Shown piece after piece: positions 41,981 to 54,045 of a DNA stretch of 64,000 nucleotides. The number at the start of each line of letters is the position of its first letter. Within the stretch, counting starts at the first letter, position 1. Made by a program: the position numbers and the translations under genes. The stretch comes from Gautieria morchelliformis. Taxonomy: Eukaryota > Basidiomycota > Agaricomycetes > Gomphales > Gomphaceae. Location: positions 1-64,000 of the forward strand of contig WHVA01000511.1 of the NCBI GenBank assembly GCA_015179125.1, in the 5' to 3' direction. The notes under the pieces are model-generated. The model did no database searches, was not told where the DNA came from, and saw only the letters and a program-made list of their open reading frames with translations.

Positions 41981-44115
41981 CATAGGAGGGGGGCCTCCTC
42001 TCAGTCTCCTTGGACCCCCACGACCCCACCCGGCTCCACGGCTGTGACTGGTTCCTCGCCCTCCGGTGTCTCTATGGAGGGTGCATGAGTTTCCTGCATG
42101 TCCACCATCTGGCTGATGACCTTCATCATCCCGTCTTCGACGGGTGTCAGGGCTCTTTGTTTCCTTTCCCCTCTCTGCACTCCAATGTGGAGCCGGGGAT
42201 GCATCTTTATTGTTCCTTCTCAGCTCATATGTGCGTAATTGCTCTGTGTTCTCATTACGTTTTGCCGCTATTTCTAACTCTTCCAGCGATGAGAACTCAG
42301 GCGTAAATCCATTCTCTGTCCACTTTAGTCGGATGCATGTTTCTGCCCCATCCCAGTATTTCTGTATCAACTGGAATTCCGTAATGTCGGGCAGACGCGC
42401 AGCCATCGACTTCAATTGACGTAAGTAGTCCTTTATAGGCCTTTTCCCTTGCCTATACTCATTGAACTCAACGCGCATCTGGCGACGAAATGCCGGGGGG
42501 AAGGAATAATTGAATAGAGCTTGTCCTAGCGAGTCTACTGTGCAGATTTTTACGTCAGGGGCTACGAAGGTCATGAAGAAGTCCGCAGCTTTGCCTTTCA
42601 TGAAGGCCAGCATCTGCTTGACACGATGCTTTTTCGGGAACCCGGTTATTTCAAACCATGTGTTTACAGCGTAAGTCCATCGTTCGAAGGCATTGAAATC
42701 TGCCGTTCCTTCGTATGGGGCAGGTAAGTCAATCTTTATTTTGGTAGCTTGCTCCATACGCTGCTTCTCACGCTTCCGATAGCGCTTGTGTTTCGCTCGC
42801 TTTCGCCTATGCTCACCATCAGAGAGTGTGGACGAGCCACTCGTGGTGTCGGACTCTGAGGAGCTAGGGTCACCTGGGTCAGGATCTCCCACTGCTGTGT
42901 TCAGACTAGCAAAATAGCTGAGCGGCGGAAGCTGGGCCATTGGGGCCTGTACCTTATGTGGAGCAGCAGCAGGTGGATGCGGTTGTCCACCCGGCGTTAT
43001 TCCTTGAAGTGTGTGCACACCTGGGAGCGCATTGCGTGACCTGGATGCCACACCTGCTGCTGCAGGTCCCTGCGGAGGTAAAGATAGCGGGTGGTGAGTC
43101 TTTACCGTTGACTGCGCTGTAGGCTCACGTTGCGTATTTGTGGGCACGGTATATTGTTGCCGTTGCCACTTGTATACGCCCTCCGCTAGTTCCGTTTCCT
43201 TTGAGTGTAATACCTTATTCCGTTCCCTCGCCTTGCCTTTGTCTTTGGCAGAGGGTTGGTCACTCAGGCCGTAATCTGACACGGATATGTAGGTTTTATT
43301 TCGGGCCGTCTCTGTTTCCTATGAGACATCCACTGCCCGTTCCTTTTCCTTGGCGCCATAAAGTGGCGCCATCTGGTCAGGTTGGGCGTGGGAGGACTTT
43401 GTGGAGTCCGAGTCTAAATTACTGGTGGGTCCATTTCCTTTAAACCTTTCGGCACGCGCGTAAATGCGTTGTTGTAGGTCGTGATCCAGCCCATCCAGAA
43501 TATTAGACATGAAGAGTGAGTATAACACATCTTCATTTTCCTCGCCGCTGACTTTGCTTTCCTTTGCTCGTCCAGGCAAGGAGGTTGGCCCTGACATCTG
43601 TTCTGTGTGCTGGCCATCCTGATTAGGGGGATTGCGCCAGTGTGAGGGTATGGGCCGAACGGGTGTTCGTCACCGGCCATGTCTCCCCATCTTACTGTGC
43701 CCCCACTACCGGGTGAGTCAGGAGCTTCAAGTATGTCCTGTTGCTCATTCGCCGGTGTAGCATCGCCGTTTTCCCCTGTGTCGCTAAACCACGACTGGAA
43801 GTAACGGGTGCTCGCCGCATCCAAACTTGCCACGCTCATGGGGCGTTGTGTTTGCGGTAGCGCTGCGTTGTCACGTTTTGTGCTCACACTCCAATCACTC
43901 CGGGAGTTGTCATTTTCCTCGCAAGAGTCGCTCGGCGAGGAGTGCGAAGCATCTCTACTTGCCTCAGCGGAGTGGTGCGTATTATTCAAAAGATTCTCAT
44001 CTTCGTTATAGCTAACCGGGATGTCTTCCCCGGCAGCTCTCACTGCAACTGGCTCACTCATAGAGTGACTATGAGCGTATGCGGGGGGTGTTGGAGCCGG
44101 TACGTTGGCATCCAT
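41981..44115 (-). pseudogene. Gypsy gag (fossil)
   Basis: N-terminal acidic/Ser-rich region (MDANVPAPTPPAYAHSHSMS onward), a polybasic stretch (RRKRAKHKRYRKREKQRMEQ), then the capsid-like gag domain: KIKIDLPAPYEGTADFNAFE, WFEITGFPKKHRVKQMLAFM, ALFNYSFPPAFRRQMRVEFN, QGKRPIKDYLRQLKSMAARL. Broken. Confidence 0.88.
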
Positions 44116-44481
44116 TACGCCCGCCTCGCTGCCAGGTCCCGTAGGACTGGCACTAGTTACAGAAGGAGGGAGAGGTACGTTTACCGGTTCGCCTATACTC
44201 TACACACTAGCTAATATGCTGTTATCAGAGCCCGTTGATCCTCGGGTGAGGCATCTGAAGGATTCCAGACGGTCATCGTGGGTCGATTTACTGACCCGTC
44301 GGCTGTCCACACTCGCAGTGCGTCGCGAGGTTGGACGGCCGTATGTGCGTCCCGTGCGGGTAGGCATCAAGTGCTTGTTTCAAAAAAGAAAAAATTTAGC
44401 TCAACGGAAATTTCGAAGGGCTCACGGGTGATCAGTCCGCGAGTTTCGAAAGGAGACTTGGATTTATCTCCTGTCAAAAAA

Positions 44482-44708
44482 TGTAAGGTTTAGGATTGAG
44501 CGGGCCTCGAAAGACTTAGAAAGATTCGCTGAGGACAGGTAACTACCAAGTCGTAGTTCGGGGTCAAGAAGCTCTACGTACAAGTAACTAACTAGAATAT
44601 CTTATATACTGTTGTGCGAGAGCTTCGTACCTGTTTCTCGGCAATAAATGGGTATCTGTTCGGGACCTAAGTTGAGTCTCCGACGGTGTAGATGCCCGGT
44701 TCCTTACA
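44482..44708 (-). repeat. 5' LTR of the 11 kb Gypsy element
   Basis: TGTAAGG...CCTTACA ends, 227 bp, followed on the plus side by the gcgag target duplication (44709-44713). Confidence 0.92.
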
Positions 44709-45463
44709 GCGAGCTATCGATCTGGGAAATGTCCGAGCACGCACAGACAAGGATATAGTCGTCTCGAGAGGGCAAGTCCCCCGAGAAGGTGACGCTCTGC
44801 GCTCCGGCTTGGAGGCTGAAACCGGATGCCAGCGGATGCTGTGCCACGTGCGTGTCAATTGCGGTTCAGGTCCCAAATAAATCTCCGACGAGGCGCGGGT
44901 GTGGCACGGTGTGCCCTCGGATCAGGCAAGAAGCGTCCCTCAGTCAGACTGCAGATGTGCAGTCTCAGTAGGCACGGGCACCCACCTAGTCGACTGACTC
45001 AAGTGCCATTATGTAACTCGGCTGTCTCGGCAAACCAGATGGTCCATCGACTCGCTTTTAAGGAAGACAGTACCAACTATTTCATGAGCTGTTTCCCTGC
45101 GCCTCGTTTCGCGTACATGATGCATGCCGATTGGAACATGCTTTGAGCTGCTGCAGAAGAACTGCTAAATTTCCGCAGCCGTGCAGCGACAAGCCTGAGC
45201 TAACCGTTGGGCATGAGCGGAATTGAGGAGCTCGGTACTTTTACCCATGACTGGTATTCGAAGTATGCTTGACTTCCTTGATAGATTGGCTAGACGCCAA
45301 TTTGGTGATGAATTGAGTTATATCTGGTGTTTGGCCAGTGTTAGCTGCCGTTGACTTTCCTGAGGCCACATTGCTAGTGAGGCAGTGTCGCTCGCCACCC
45401 CCATCACCCTAGGATGCGATAAAGCTTGAGGGGCGATTCCCATGCAACTGTGTATCTCCCATT

Positions 45464-47330
45464 ATGTCGTCTGGCAGTGTGGAACACATCATCGTCCTTG
45501 GAGGGCCGCAGTTGTAAGTTGTCCAGTTTTTCAATTGATCAATCGTCCTTGTCACCTTGAAATGATAGACAGGCTATTAGAGCAAGTATCCTCCCAAGGG
45601 ACCACTATCTTACTCCTCTGACTATCGGATCAGTATACATATGTTTCATGCCTCGCCCTTGTGATCTATGAGTATCTACTCACACTTGGAGATGAAGTAC
45701 GTCTCTATTTTTCACGTCCAGCCACAGGTTCACGACAACTTTTAGGTTCGGTACATTTGGTCCAACAGAATATCTTTAGGTAAACCATTTAATTCAGCCT
45801 CGTGAGACAAACATAGCTCTAAACCGTGCCCCAGCTGGTTTTCTGTTTTTCGTCGTGAGGTCTTTAATACTTTGGGCGTACTCGATAGTGATGTCCAGCA
45901 GACCAGATATTTCGTCCCAATCTGCTTGTCAGTGATAACAGCTGGTACGTTATTTGGTTAGTGATATACCGTCATGGATCTTACCTAGTGTTTTAGCGGT
46001 CACAACAAAGTGGGGTGAAGCCGTATGTCTCGTTTCCAGTGGCAGTTTGTGTTTCTGATTATGTTTTAGGCGTAAGCAATCTAGGCCGCTGACTTCCCTT
46101 GCTTGCTATTAATACTCTATCTCAAGTTGCAAAATAGTAGGCCCTTTAGAGCCTGGGTTTTGGACCGTGATTGTTATTGCATCCGGCATTCTACTCCTTC
46201 TACGGTTAGTTATCAACCTTGATTCATGATGCGTTATACACAATTATTGACGATTTCAACAACAGTGTATATGCGCTGTACAGTCGTAACAAATGGACCT
46301 TGGGTTACCTGAGTTCAGTCATTGTCATTCAATTTGCTGTCAGCATTTTCGTTTTCACTTTTAGGGGTCGCGGACGTAAGTTTCGAGTGACATTTTGTAA
46401 AGCCATCACCTCTAACCCGATTCTCAGCAATGCTCGTGCCAATTGACCTCCCTGTCTTTCAAGGTGCGAAGCGTTGACACCACGTGTTGCATCACCGCAA
46501 CTCATGTTTCTTTTATTCCTCACTGCTGCAAGGCTGCCTGTTTCTTCCTTCTGCCAGCCTGTGTGTTCCCATGGTGTTTATTATCAATATTTGGTCTTAT
46601 ATAACGATTTCACAGTAACAATGGAGCATTGGCTCCCGTCATCCTGGAACTAATGTATGATGTCTCCATAGTTGCCCTAATCATAGCGAAGAGTTGCGAA
46701 GACAGGTCTCTCAATGGCCTGAGGGATCGGGGCGCGATCTTACGGATCATTGTTAAGGACGGTATCATCTACTTCCTGTAAGTGATGCGCCATATTCTTC
46801 AATAACGTGCTGCGAACACATTTTAGTATTATATTTTCCACCATATTGATCTGGTTATGTGGTCTGGGATTTTTCGTAGGGCCGGTGAGTGTTAACCTAC
46901 ATAAGGACGGGTCTAGAGTTATGAACTTTGAAGATATATCAGCAGGGACTCAGGCTTGTGTATTCCAGGCAAGTCCCTCTAGTTACTTACTGGTCCAATG
47001 GTCTTCATGCGTTACATTCAACTACAGCCCATCAGACGTGTAGGCTCCTCAATGTTCGGGTTCCGCTCTTCAGACTGATGGTTCTGCGAACAGTCTGGTT
47101 TCAATTATGATCAATCGCTTGACGATCCACCTGCATCGCTCCGTGAAGAGTAACCACGGAACTTCCCTCACCCCTAGCGCGGTACAGCTCCCTACCTGGA
47201 TGATCAACACCCAGGATCATAGCAGCAGCAGCGACCAAGGCGGTCATATGTGATGCGGGAAACCTGGCTTTTTCCCATGAAAAAAGGAATCGAGCTAGTA
47301 GAAACTTCATCGAATCCTCGAGATGTTGAG
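45464..47330 (+). pseudogene. DUF6533-type membrane protein, degraded paralogue
   Basis: ATG 45464 gives MSSGSVEHIIVLGGPQL with the same GTAAGT donor as copy 1. VYALYSRNKWTLGYLSSVIV then IQFAVSIFVFTF at 46260-46370, VKDGIIYFL at about 46760, and MINRLTIHLHRSVKSNHGTS at 47107 keep the family signatures. The splice acceptor before the ALVIYEYLLTLGDE exon reads CAT where copy 1 has CAG, and the C-terminal exon is rearranged, so this copy is probably dead. Confidence 0.65.
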
Positions 47331-47479
47331 TTCAATTCGCAGCTTTGATTCCTTATTGATTTTCTTTCGACATGGATGATTGTTTGTTAAACGGGATTGT
47401 GTTTAGGGCATGTGGAACTATCGGGGGTTTCGACTACAGTACTAACCTATGCCCGCCATTTGAGCATACGACGAAACTT

Positions 47480-47562
47480 AACGCATTTATTTATACATAT
47501 TGTAACACATTTATACATCTTGTAATGCATTTATACACCTTGTAACGCATTTATACATCTTG
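47480..47562. repeat. 20-bp minisatellite 3' of the DUF6533 paralogue
   Basis: About four units of AACGCATTTATACATCTTGT. Copy 1 of the duplication (near 15338-15362) has only one, so it expanded after the duplication. Confidence 0.85.
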
Positions 47563-47877
47563 GTTCATCTTCAGGACGGGACGATAAACGACATAATTAA
47601 CCATGGATGGGAACGAACCGAGATTAGGGAGCGCTATTAGGACCCTTTTGATGGTGAGTCAGTTATATCATTCCTGTTGAGAAGACAGACTGTCCAAGCC
47701 AGTGTCTGAGCAGGGTCTGATCATGGCAAGGATGATCTAGCCATCTAGCCACCTAGGCTGTGCATCTATCATGTATGAGCGTTGCTGCTTTCTCCACCCC
47801 GGCGAGTCGGTTTCCATGACATATATATAGCAGGAATAAGAGCTACAGAGAAGCGTGATGAACAAGCAATTATCTCG

Positions 47878-48110
47878 TGTCACGTCAACGCTGTCCTCAC
47901 CTGGATGATCAACACCCAGGATTATAGCAGCAGGAGCGACATTGATAATGCGGTGATAAGTGATCTGGGAGACCTGGCTCTTTTCCATGAATCCCAAGGA
48001 ATCGAACTAGAAAAATTTCATCCTCGAGACGATGAGCTCGATTCGCAGCTTTGATTCCTTATTTATTTTCTTTCGACATGAATGGTTGTTTGTTAGACGA
48101 GATTGTGTCT
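47878..48110 (+). pseudogene. Third, partial copy of the DUF6533 C-terminal exon
   Basis: Reads LTWMINTQDYSSRSDIDNAV, then SDLGDLALFHESQGIELEKF and DDELDSQL with a TGA, followed by the same 3' flank (TTTCTTTCGACATG...GTTTGTTAGACG). It repeats the end of the paralogue at 47186-47400, a tandem 3' duplication. Confidence 0.65.
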
Positions 48111-48816
48111 ACACCGCGGGTCGGGAAAAAGATTTTTGTAACCTTTGTGTGATGATCTTGAGAGAGAATTGGCGGTACCTCTCGGAGCTCGTTTGGTAAT
48201 GTTTATGGAATAAGCTTGAATTAGCCTGCAGAGACTTTCAATGTTTCTGGAATATGTTGCTCAACTATCAAGGCCATGCCACTCAAACAAACATAAAAGA
48301 AGGCAGATACAGTAGCATAAAACCACCAGAATGGGGGTATAACACCCAGATAGGATGCTAACAGGTGGAAGGGATGGTGGTGGTGGGAGAAGAATGGGTG
48401 GCAGGGCTGCACAGCTGTGTGTTCTGGACCACCGCCACTATTCTTATTTACTCCATTTGTGCATTTATTCATGTATGAATTGTTTTTTATTCATTGAATT
48501 GAACTAAAAGGATTTTTTTTCTTTGAGTGAATCAGTATAAAAGTCTGGCTTGCATACCAGCTGAATGCAATATTCTGTGCAGCATGCCACCTGGCCCACC
48601 ACTGCTGGCATTGCAGTATCAGGCTTCAATACCATTTGCTGATAATTCTACCACATCTTCAAGTCCATGTCGAGTTCCAAGCACTCCATTCAATTTCTCT
48701 TGTCCAGACCAGTGACTGGTCCTCAGTCTGGACTGGATTGGGCTAAGGGCTCACAGCTGCGCCACTTGCACCACTGACCTAAAACCTGACATAACATTAT
48801 TTGTCAGGTTTTGGTC
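48111..48816. other. Non-coding; one strong hairpin
   Basis: No gene seen. 48781-48812 is a perfect 11-bp inverted repeat (AAAACCTGACA, 10-nt loop, TGTCAGGTTTT), directly before the LTR at 48817. Confidence 0.5.
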
Positions 48817-49023
48817 TGTAAATAACCTATGTATGTATACTAGTTATTACATAATCCCAGTGGGCCCCTTAGGGACCCACTGTATAGTTTATGTGTGGGA
48901 ACCGGCCAGCGGTCCCCATCGCATCTTACTCTTACCTGTCACTACATAGCATTCAGAATACCACACACTGGTCAAGTTCTGTTGTGCCCTTGTGATACAA
49001 GGCGTAAGATCAACATCTTTACA
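48817..49023 (+). repeat. LTR of the third Gypsy element
   Basis: 207 bp, CACTGTATAGTTTATGTG and TGTCACTACATAGCAT as in the LTRs at 16911 and 28284. It has lost the poly-G tract those carry. No matching 3' LTR was found. Confidence 0.65.
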
Positions 49024-49217
49024 CCTTTTTGAACTATCCTGCGGTTGATCGCCACACGACCAACCAATTGTGGATTTGAAGCCATCTTGGAAAAGATTGC
49101 TGTGTTGATGACTAAACATCGTTGAGACCCTCCAGTAGACCCTCTACTGTCGGCTATGAGCATGATGATTCCATGCAGTCGAAGACAGACCCAAGCCATG
49201 AGCTTGCGGTCCACGCC

Positions 49218-49707
49218 TGTAAGGGCAACCCTGGCTGGTTGTGGAGACCACACTACCACACAACTGACAAGGGGAAATCCAAAGTATGTATAAATGAACA
49301 GAGTATACAAGAGAGGGGATTCTCACCTGACAAGGGGAAATCCAAAGAGAAAAGTCTAAGGACCCCCAATGTCAGCGAGCCCGTATTATACTACGCTGCG
49401 CAGCCAGGGACAACACTTGGCACCCGCCATCAACCCTGCATCCCCCTGACCTCCCTGACCCTTGATCAACCCTTGATGCCACCTATTACGCGAGTCACTT
49501 GATTTCCGACACTGTTCCGAGAGCGGAAGTCGGAAATTGGAGTGGAACTGGCAGAGCGAACAGAACTGGTGGAAGTTCTCCCGGAAGCGGAATCATTTCC
49601 GAAAGTGGAGGCGGCGATGGAATCGGAACCGGAAGTGGAGTCAGAAATGGAGTCGGAACTGGATGTGGTGTCGGAACTGGAGATGGAAAACAGGGTGTCC
49701 CCTGACA
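49218..49707 (-). mobile_element. Solo LTR of the chromovirus family, 490 bp (TSD acgcc)
   Basis: Long subtype with the 63-bp module, as 25438-25927. Perfect acgcc at 49213-49217 and 49708-49712. Confidence 0.9.
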
Positions 49708-49712
49708 ACGCC

Positions 49713-50500
49713 ACAGGTGCAGCCCAGTGACACGACAGCTGACACTACCCTGGACCAAGAATCCAGGATGCCAGAAGACGGAGAGATAGTAGATCTCACC
49801 GCCCTCATCCCCCCAATAGAGGATGAGGAAAACCCCGACCATGTCTCACCGAGCATGGTCGAGGATGAGACATCGCCGGGTGACAAGCCGGCGCCACCCC
49901 CCCAATCCCCTCTGCCCAGAGACAAAGGAAAAGGCAGAGAGATCTCGCCGTCGTCAGATGGCAGAGCATCAACATCGAGACGGGCACAAAGCCGAGACTT
50001 GAACTGCGGCTCACGAAGTCGAGCAACACTGTTCCCGAGGAGTGGAGCGTCACAGCGGCCACCACCCCCACGCCCAGCCCAAGCTGGATGCCCGCCTGAA
50101 GCCAAACAGCCTCAAGCATCTGGGTCATCACTGCGACAAGCCCCACCGCTGATGTGTCGGGCTGACCTAACGATTGACCCAGTGGTGGCCAAAGCAGCAC
50201 TACATGCTTTGAATGCGGCCAGCCGGGCCACAAAAATGCGGAGTGCCCCTGGCTTAGGTCCAATATACGGACAGCAGCCACGAGGCACAACGACGAGAAT
50301 GAGGATCCAGAGGCGGATCCCAGACAAAATTCTTTTCAAAAGATTGATGAAGAGGGGGAGGGTGAGCCCCAACCCAACGAATCTCCAGACAACAGAGACA
50401 CGCCCGCTGAAGAGTGGGATCCTGAGCCATCCCAATACTATGAATGGGATGAAGAGGCGGAAGACACCGCCTACAGATCCAGCGCAATAAGATGATGCCG
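49713..50500 (+). pseudogene. Gypsy gag with CCHC knuckle (fossil)
   Basis: MPEDGEIVDLTALIPPIEDE opens an acidic and then Pro/Arg-rich region. A clear knuckle CFECGQPGHKNAEC (C-x2-C-x4-H-x4-C) is at about 50208-50250, followed by an acidic tail. Broken. Confidence 0.75.
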
Positions 50501-50502
50501 CA

Positions 50503-51063
50503 ATGAAAGTCATGGCGGCACATACGTCGGTTACGCCAGACAAGGTGGCCGAGCCAGTGTATAACCACCAAAGCAAACACAGGACGCGGCCAATGCGCCC
50601 ACGCAGTGAAAACTGTACCCTCTCGGGGTACTGGGAAATAAATGGTGTAAAATCTCACTGCTTGCTGGATAGCAGAAGCGAAGGGGTACTATTATCCCCT
50701 GAATTCAAGTGGGCCACCAGGATGAAAACATTCGCCCTGGAGCAGCCAATAGCACTCCAGCTGGCCTGCATAGGCAGCTGTTCCACTATTAATCATGGAA
50801 CGAACACGATCATTAAATTTGGTCGTGAAATATATGACGAAGATGTAGCGAATGTTGAATATTACGACGCGATCTTAGGAACAGCGTTCCTAAGAAGATT
50901 TGGCATCACCCTGGACTTCTCAAGCCCAGGGACTATCCGTAAGGGGAACGAAATAATCCCCACAGGCAAGGTGTCGTTCGACGATAATGAGTCAACGAAC
51001 GAGGGCAAGGGGCCAAGGGTGAGCAGGATCACCCCGGCACCAAAGCCAAACCTGGCTCATTGA
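50503..51063 (+). pseudogene. Gypsy aspartic protease (fossil)
   Basis: YWEINGVKSHCLLDSRSEGV with the LLDS active-site context, and YYDAILGTAFLRRFGITLDF, the conserved end of Gypsy proteases. Confidence 0.8.
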
Positions 51064-51141
51064 AGCCAGGAGGATGAGTCGCATAACGACTCGTCCTCGA
51101 GCTCCCCCTACAACTGTAGGGAGAGGCGCTCTCACCTGACA

Positions 51142-51891
51142 GTGAAAGCGATGGGGAAAAGAAAGGCGGTCCCGCACGCTGCAGGACCTAATAGATGCAC
51201 ACAGCGCCTAATGGCTTCTAAGCCAACCACCACCGTCATCCGTGAGGATGACGACATCCCTCACCTCTGTGAGGAATGGATGGAGAGAATCACTGACCTA
51301 GTCAGTGGAATTCCATTAGAACTCCTGCCACTGCGGGAGATCAACCATGAGATCAATCTCATAGATCCCAACACACACATGTGGTATCAACTACCAAAGT
51401 GCCCCAAACATTTCTGAGAGGAACTGTCTGTGAAGATAGAATGCTACACCACTGCAAAGTGGTGGATTCAAGCAGTTGCACAGCAGGCCATACCCATGCT
51501 GTGCATGCCAAAGAAGAATGGTACGCTATGAACCATCTTCGATCTGCACCAGCAGAATGAGAACACTGTGAAGGACGTTACACCCTTCCCAGATCAGGAT
51601 ATCATCCGCAGTGACATGGCTTGCTGTCGGTATTGCACGAAAATCGATATGTCCGAAGCATACAAGCAGATCTGGACTCATCCGGATGACATAGCAAAGA
51701 CTGCCTTTGCTACGATCCTTGGCACCTTCAGGAGCCAAGTGATACAGATGGGAGACTGCAACACCCCATCAACATTCCAATGGCTGATGACAGCCATATT
51801 CCGTGACTGCATAGGTCACTTTGTCCATGTCTACATGGATGATATATTCATTTTCTTGCTCTCAATACAAGAGCATGAGGAGCACCTCTAC
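51142..51891 (+). pseudogene. Gypsy reverse transcriptase (fossil)
   Basis: PLREINHEINLIDPNTHMWY, then TKIDMSEAYKQIWTHPDDIA, VIQMGDCNTPSTFQWLMTAI and HVYMDDIFIF (YMDD catalytic motif). It stops at the insertion of 51892. Confidence 0.88.
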
Positions 51892-52958
51892 TGTTGTGAT
51901 AGACGCAACTATCCTATTTTAAATCATCTATATATAAAAGAAACTAATAAAGAAAGAAAGAAAAAAAAAAAAAATCAATCAAATGAAACAGAAATTACAT
52001 TTATGGTAGACGTCGGCGCAGACGACGATCACACGAATTTATGACATGCTATATTACTCATAGATCGAGTAATGTACAGGAGTTCGAGCGTTGACCACGT
52101 GCGGTCGATCAGGGACGGCGCGCCTATTGAGTGATGGCATTGGCCATGACGTCGACAGGCGCTAGGCCATAGGCACTGAGGGGTGCGGGCACCAAATGCC
52201 GCAGAGAACAATAGACTGTGCAGGAAGGAGTACAGGGTGCTGTGGAGTGACCTGAGAAAGTCACCTGCAGTATACAATACTCAATCAGCTGCCCCACAGG
52301 AAGGGCACAGAGACAGTGGCCCCATCTCCAAGCCAAGCATATATGCTGGGCAGGGTAGACTCAGATCCATTTTCTATTTGAATCCCATGACACGTCTGAC
52401 TGATTACTATCTTAACATCATGTGGACAGGGGCTTTGTATACTAGGTACAGACCTCTATTCCAAAGACCAGACAATCCTAACACCATCCCCATCACCCCA
52501 TGACTTTATGACTATAAATTAGTCACCCCTTAGTTACAAAGTAGTTTTTCGACCCATCCATCCAATATCTTGAACACTAGCAGTTACTATCAATATAGTA
52601 TAAATAGCTAGTACAAATGTATGAACGAAATCATCCAGAATCGATTATTCTGCCTCCTGAAATTACTGTAGTCTTGTTTGATAGCTACAGAGCTTGATAG
52701 TTTATTCCAAATCTTTGTCGAGGGTCTACTACCACTGTTTACTCTATACTACCTTAAAAGCGAATGCTTTTGATTTGACTATCCCTTGGATCGACGCCGT
52801 TCTTCTGTCGACACGGTCACGTGACTCTCATTCATCAGTGCTGGACGCGCCTCGAAAGGCTTAGTCAGCACACAGAAGAGGGGCAAACACAGTGGTTCCA
52901 GTCACTGAGCAATAGATCCTATTCGTTGAAAGGCACTAATTAATATCTTAATCCAAAA
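51892..52958. mobile_element. LTR-like insertion, 1067 bp, in the reverse transcriptase (TSD tctac)
   Basis: tctac at 51887-51891 and 52959-52963. It starts TGTTGTGATAGACG but ends CCAAAA, not CA, so the class is uncertain. It contains a poly-A stretch near 51960 and no frame. The disrupted frame resumes at VFDRLRKNH. Confidence 0.65.
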
Positions 52959-53179
52959 TCTACATTGTCTTTGACAGACTGAGGAAGAACCACCCTTTTC
53001 TGAGCAAGAAAAAGGTTGATCTCTATTCCATCCGAATGGAGTGCCTCGGCCACATCATCAATGGCCAAGGTGTACACACCAACAAGGACAAGATGCAACG
53101 CATTCACGAGTGGCGAAGGCTGTAGACGTTCAATGACGTCCAGCGTTTCCTCAGGCTAGTACAATACCTGGCACAATAC

Positions 53180-54004
53180 ATGCCAGATATTAGCACATAC
53201 ATGACCCTGTTGTCGGGCTGTGCGTGTAACAACCGTCCATTCGAATGGACCCCAGTGCTAGACAAATGCCGGCAAAGCATTAAGGCATTGGCCTGTAAGG
53301 CACTGATCCTGCGTCCAATCGACACACGGTGCCCAGAGCCAATCTGGGTCATCACCGACGGGTCAAAAGCCAGTGTCAGTGCAGTCTATGGCCAGGGCCT
53401 TGACTGGAAAACCTGTTGGCCAGCTGGCTTCTTGTCCAAGAAGTTCAGTGTTGCTCAGCAACACTACCGGACTCATGAGCATGAGACAATTGCGGTGCTC
53501 GAGGCTCTCATGAAATGGGAGGATAAACTACTGGGACGAAGGTGCACCCTCGTCACAGATCACAAAGGGCTCGAATACTTCGAGACCCAGAAGAGCCTAT
53601 CTGACTGCCAGGTCAGATGGTGGGAGTTTCTACCCTGTTTCAACTTCAACACCATTCACGTTGACGGTGTGGAGAACAAGGTAGCAGACTGCCTGTCGCG
53701 CTACTACAAGAGTGACATGAGTGATGACAGTCACCCGGACCATGTCTTCGTAAACACAGACGCGCTCTTAGATCCGGAAGGTGAGCTACTGCCCACCAAC
53801 CGGTATATTGAGCTGCGAACAGCAGCGACAAGATGGTCTAACCGCCTTGCAGAGAAGACAGAGGCACGGATATTGGAATCCGCCGCATTAAACGAGGGCT
53901 TACAAAAGCCCACCAATGGCGCTGCATCATGCGACAACAACGACAATGATGTCCGAGTCATTGCCGCAGGCAACGATGGCGCCAGAGCATTGAACAGGGC
54001 GTAG
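53180..54004 (+). pseudogene. Gypsy RNase H (fossil)
   Basis: PIWVITDGSKASVSAVYGQG, AQQHYRTHEHETIAVLEALM, TLVTDHKGLEYFETQKSLSD, NTIHVDGVENKVADCLSRYY: the standard Ty3/Gypsy RNase H series. Confidence 0.9.
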
Positions 54005-54045
54005 ACCTGTCCAAGGTCTTATGAGTCACGTACCATAAGGACCCC

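Larger units (their letters stand above)
33659..44708 (-). mobile_element. Ty3/Gypsy LTR retrotransposon, 11 kb with nested solo LTRs (fossil, broken; TSD gcgag)
   Basis: 227-bp LTRs (5' 44482-44708, 3' 33659-33885) differ at 9 sites, all transitions, 7 of them at CpG. Perfect target duplication gcgag. Minus-strand parts: gag 44115-41981, CCHC knuckle near 40660, further coding to 40168, protease, reverse transcriptase and RNase H 39037-36820, integrase C-terminal end, chromo-like domain and a C-terminal extension 36815-35568. Polypurine tract beside the 3' LTR at 33886-33905. Four solo LTRs are nested inside. Broken in several places; moderately young by LTR divergence (about 4%). Confidence 0.9.
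44714..47830. repeat. Segmental duplication copy 2, right part
   Basis: Resumes the match to copy 1 at about 12070 and follows it through the DUF6533 gene region to about 15660. It lacks the 12235-12715 block of copy 1. Confidence 0.85.
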
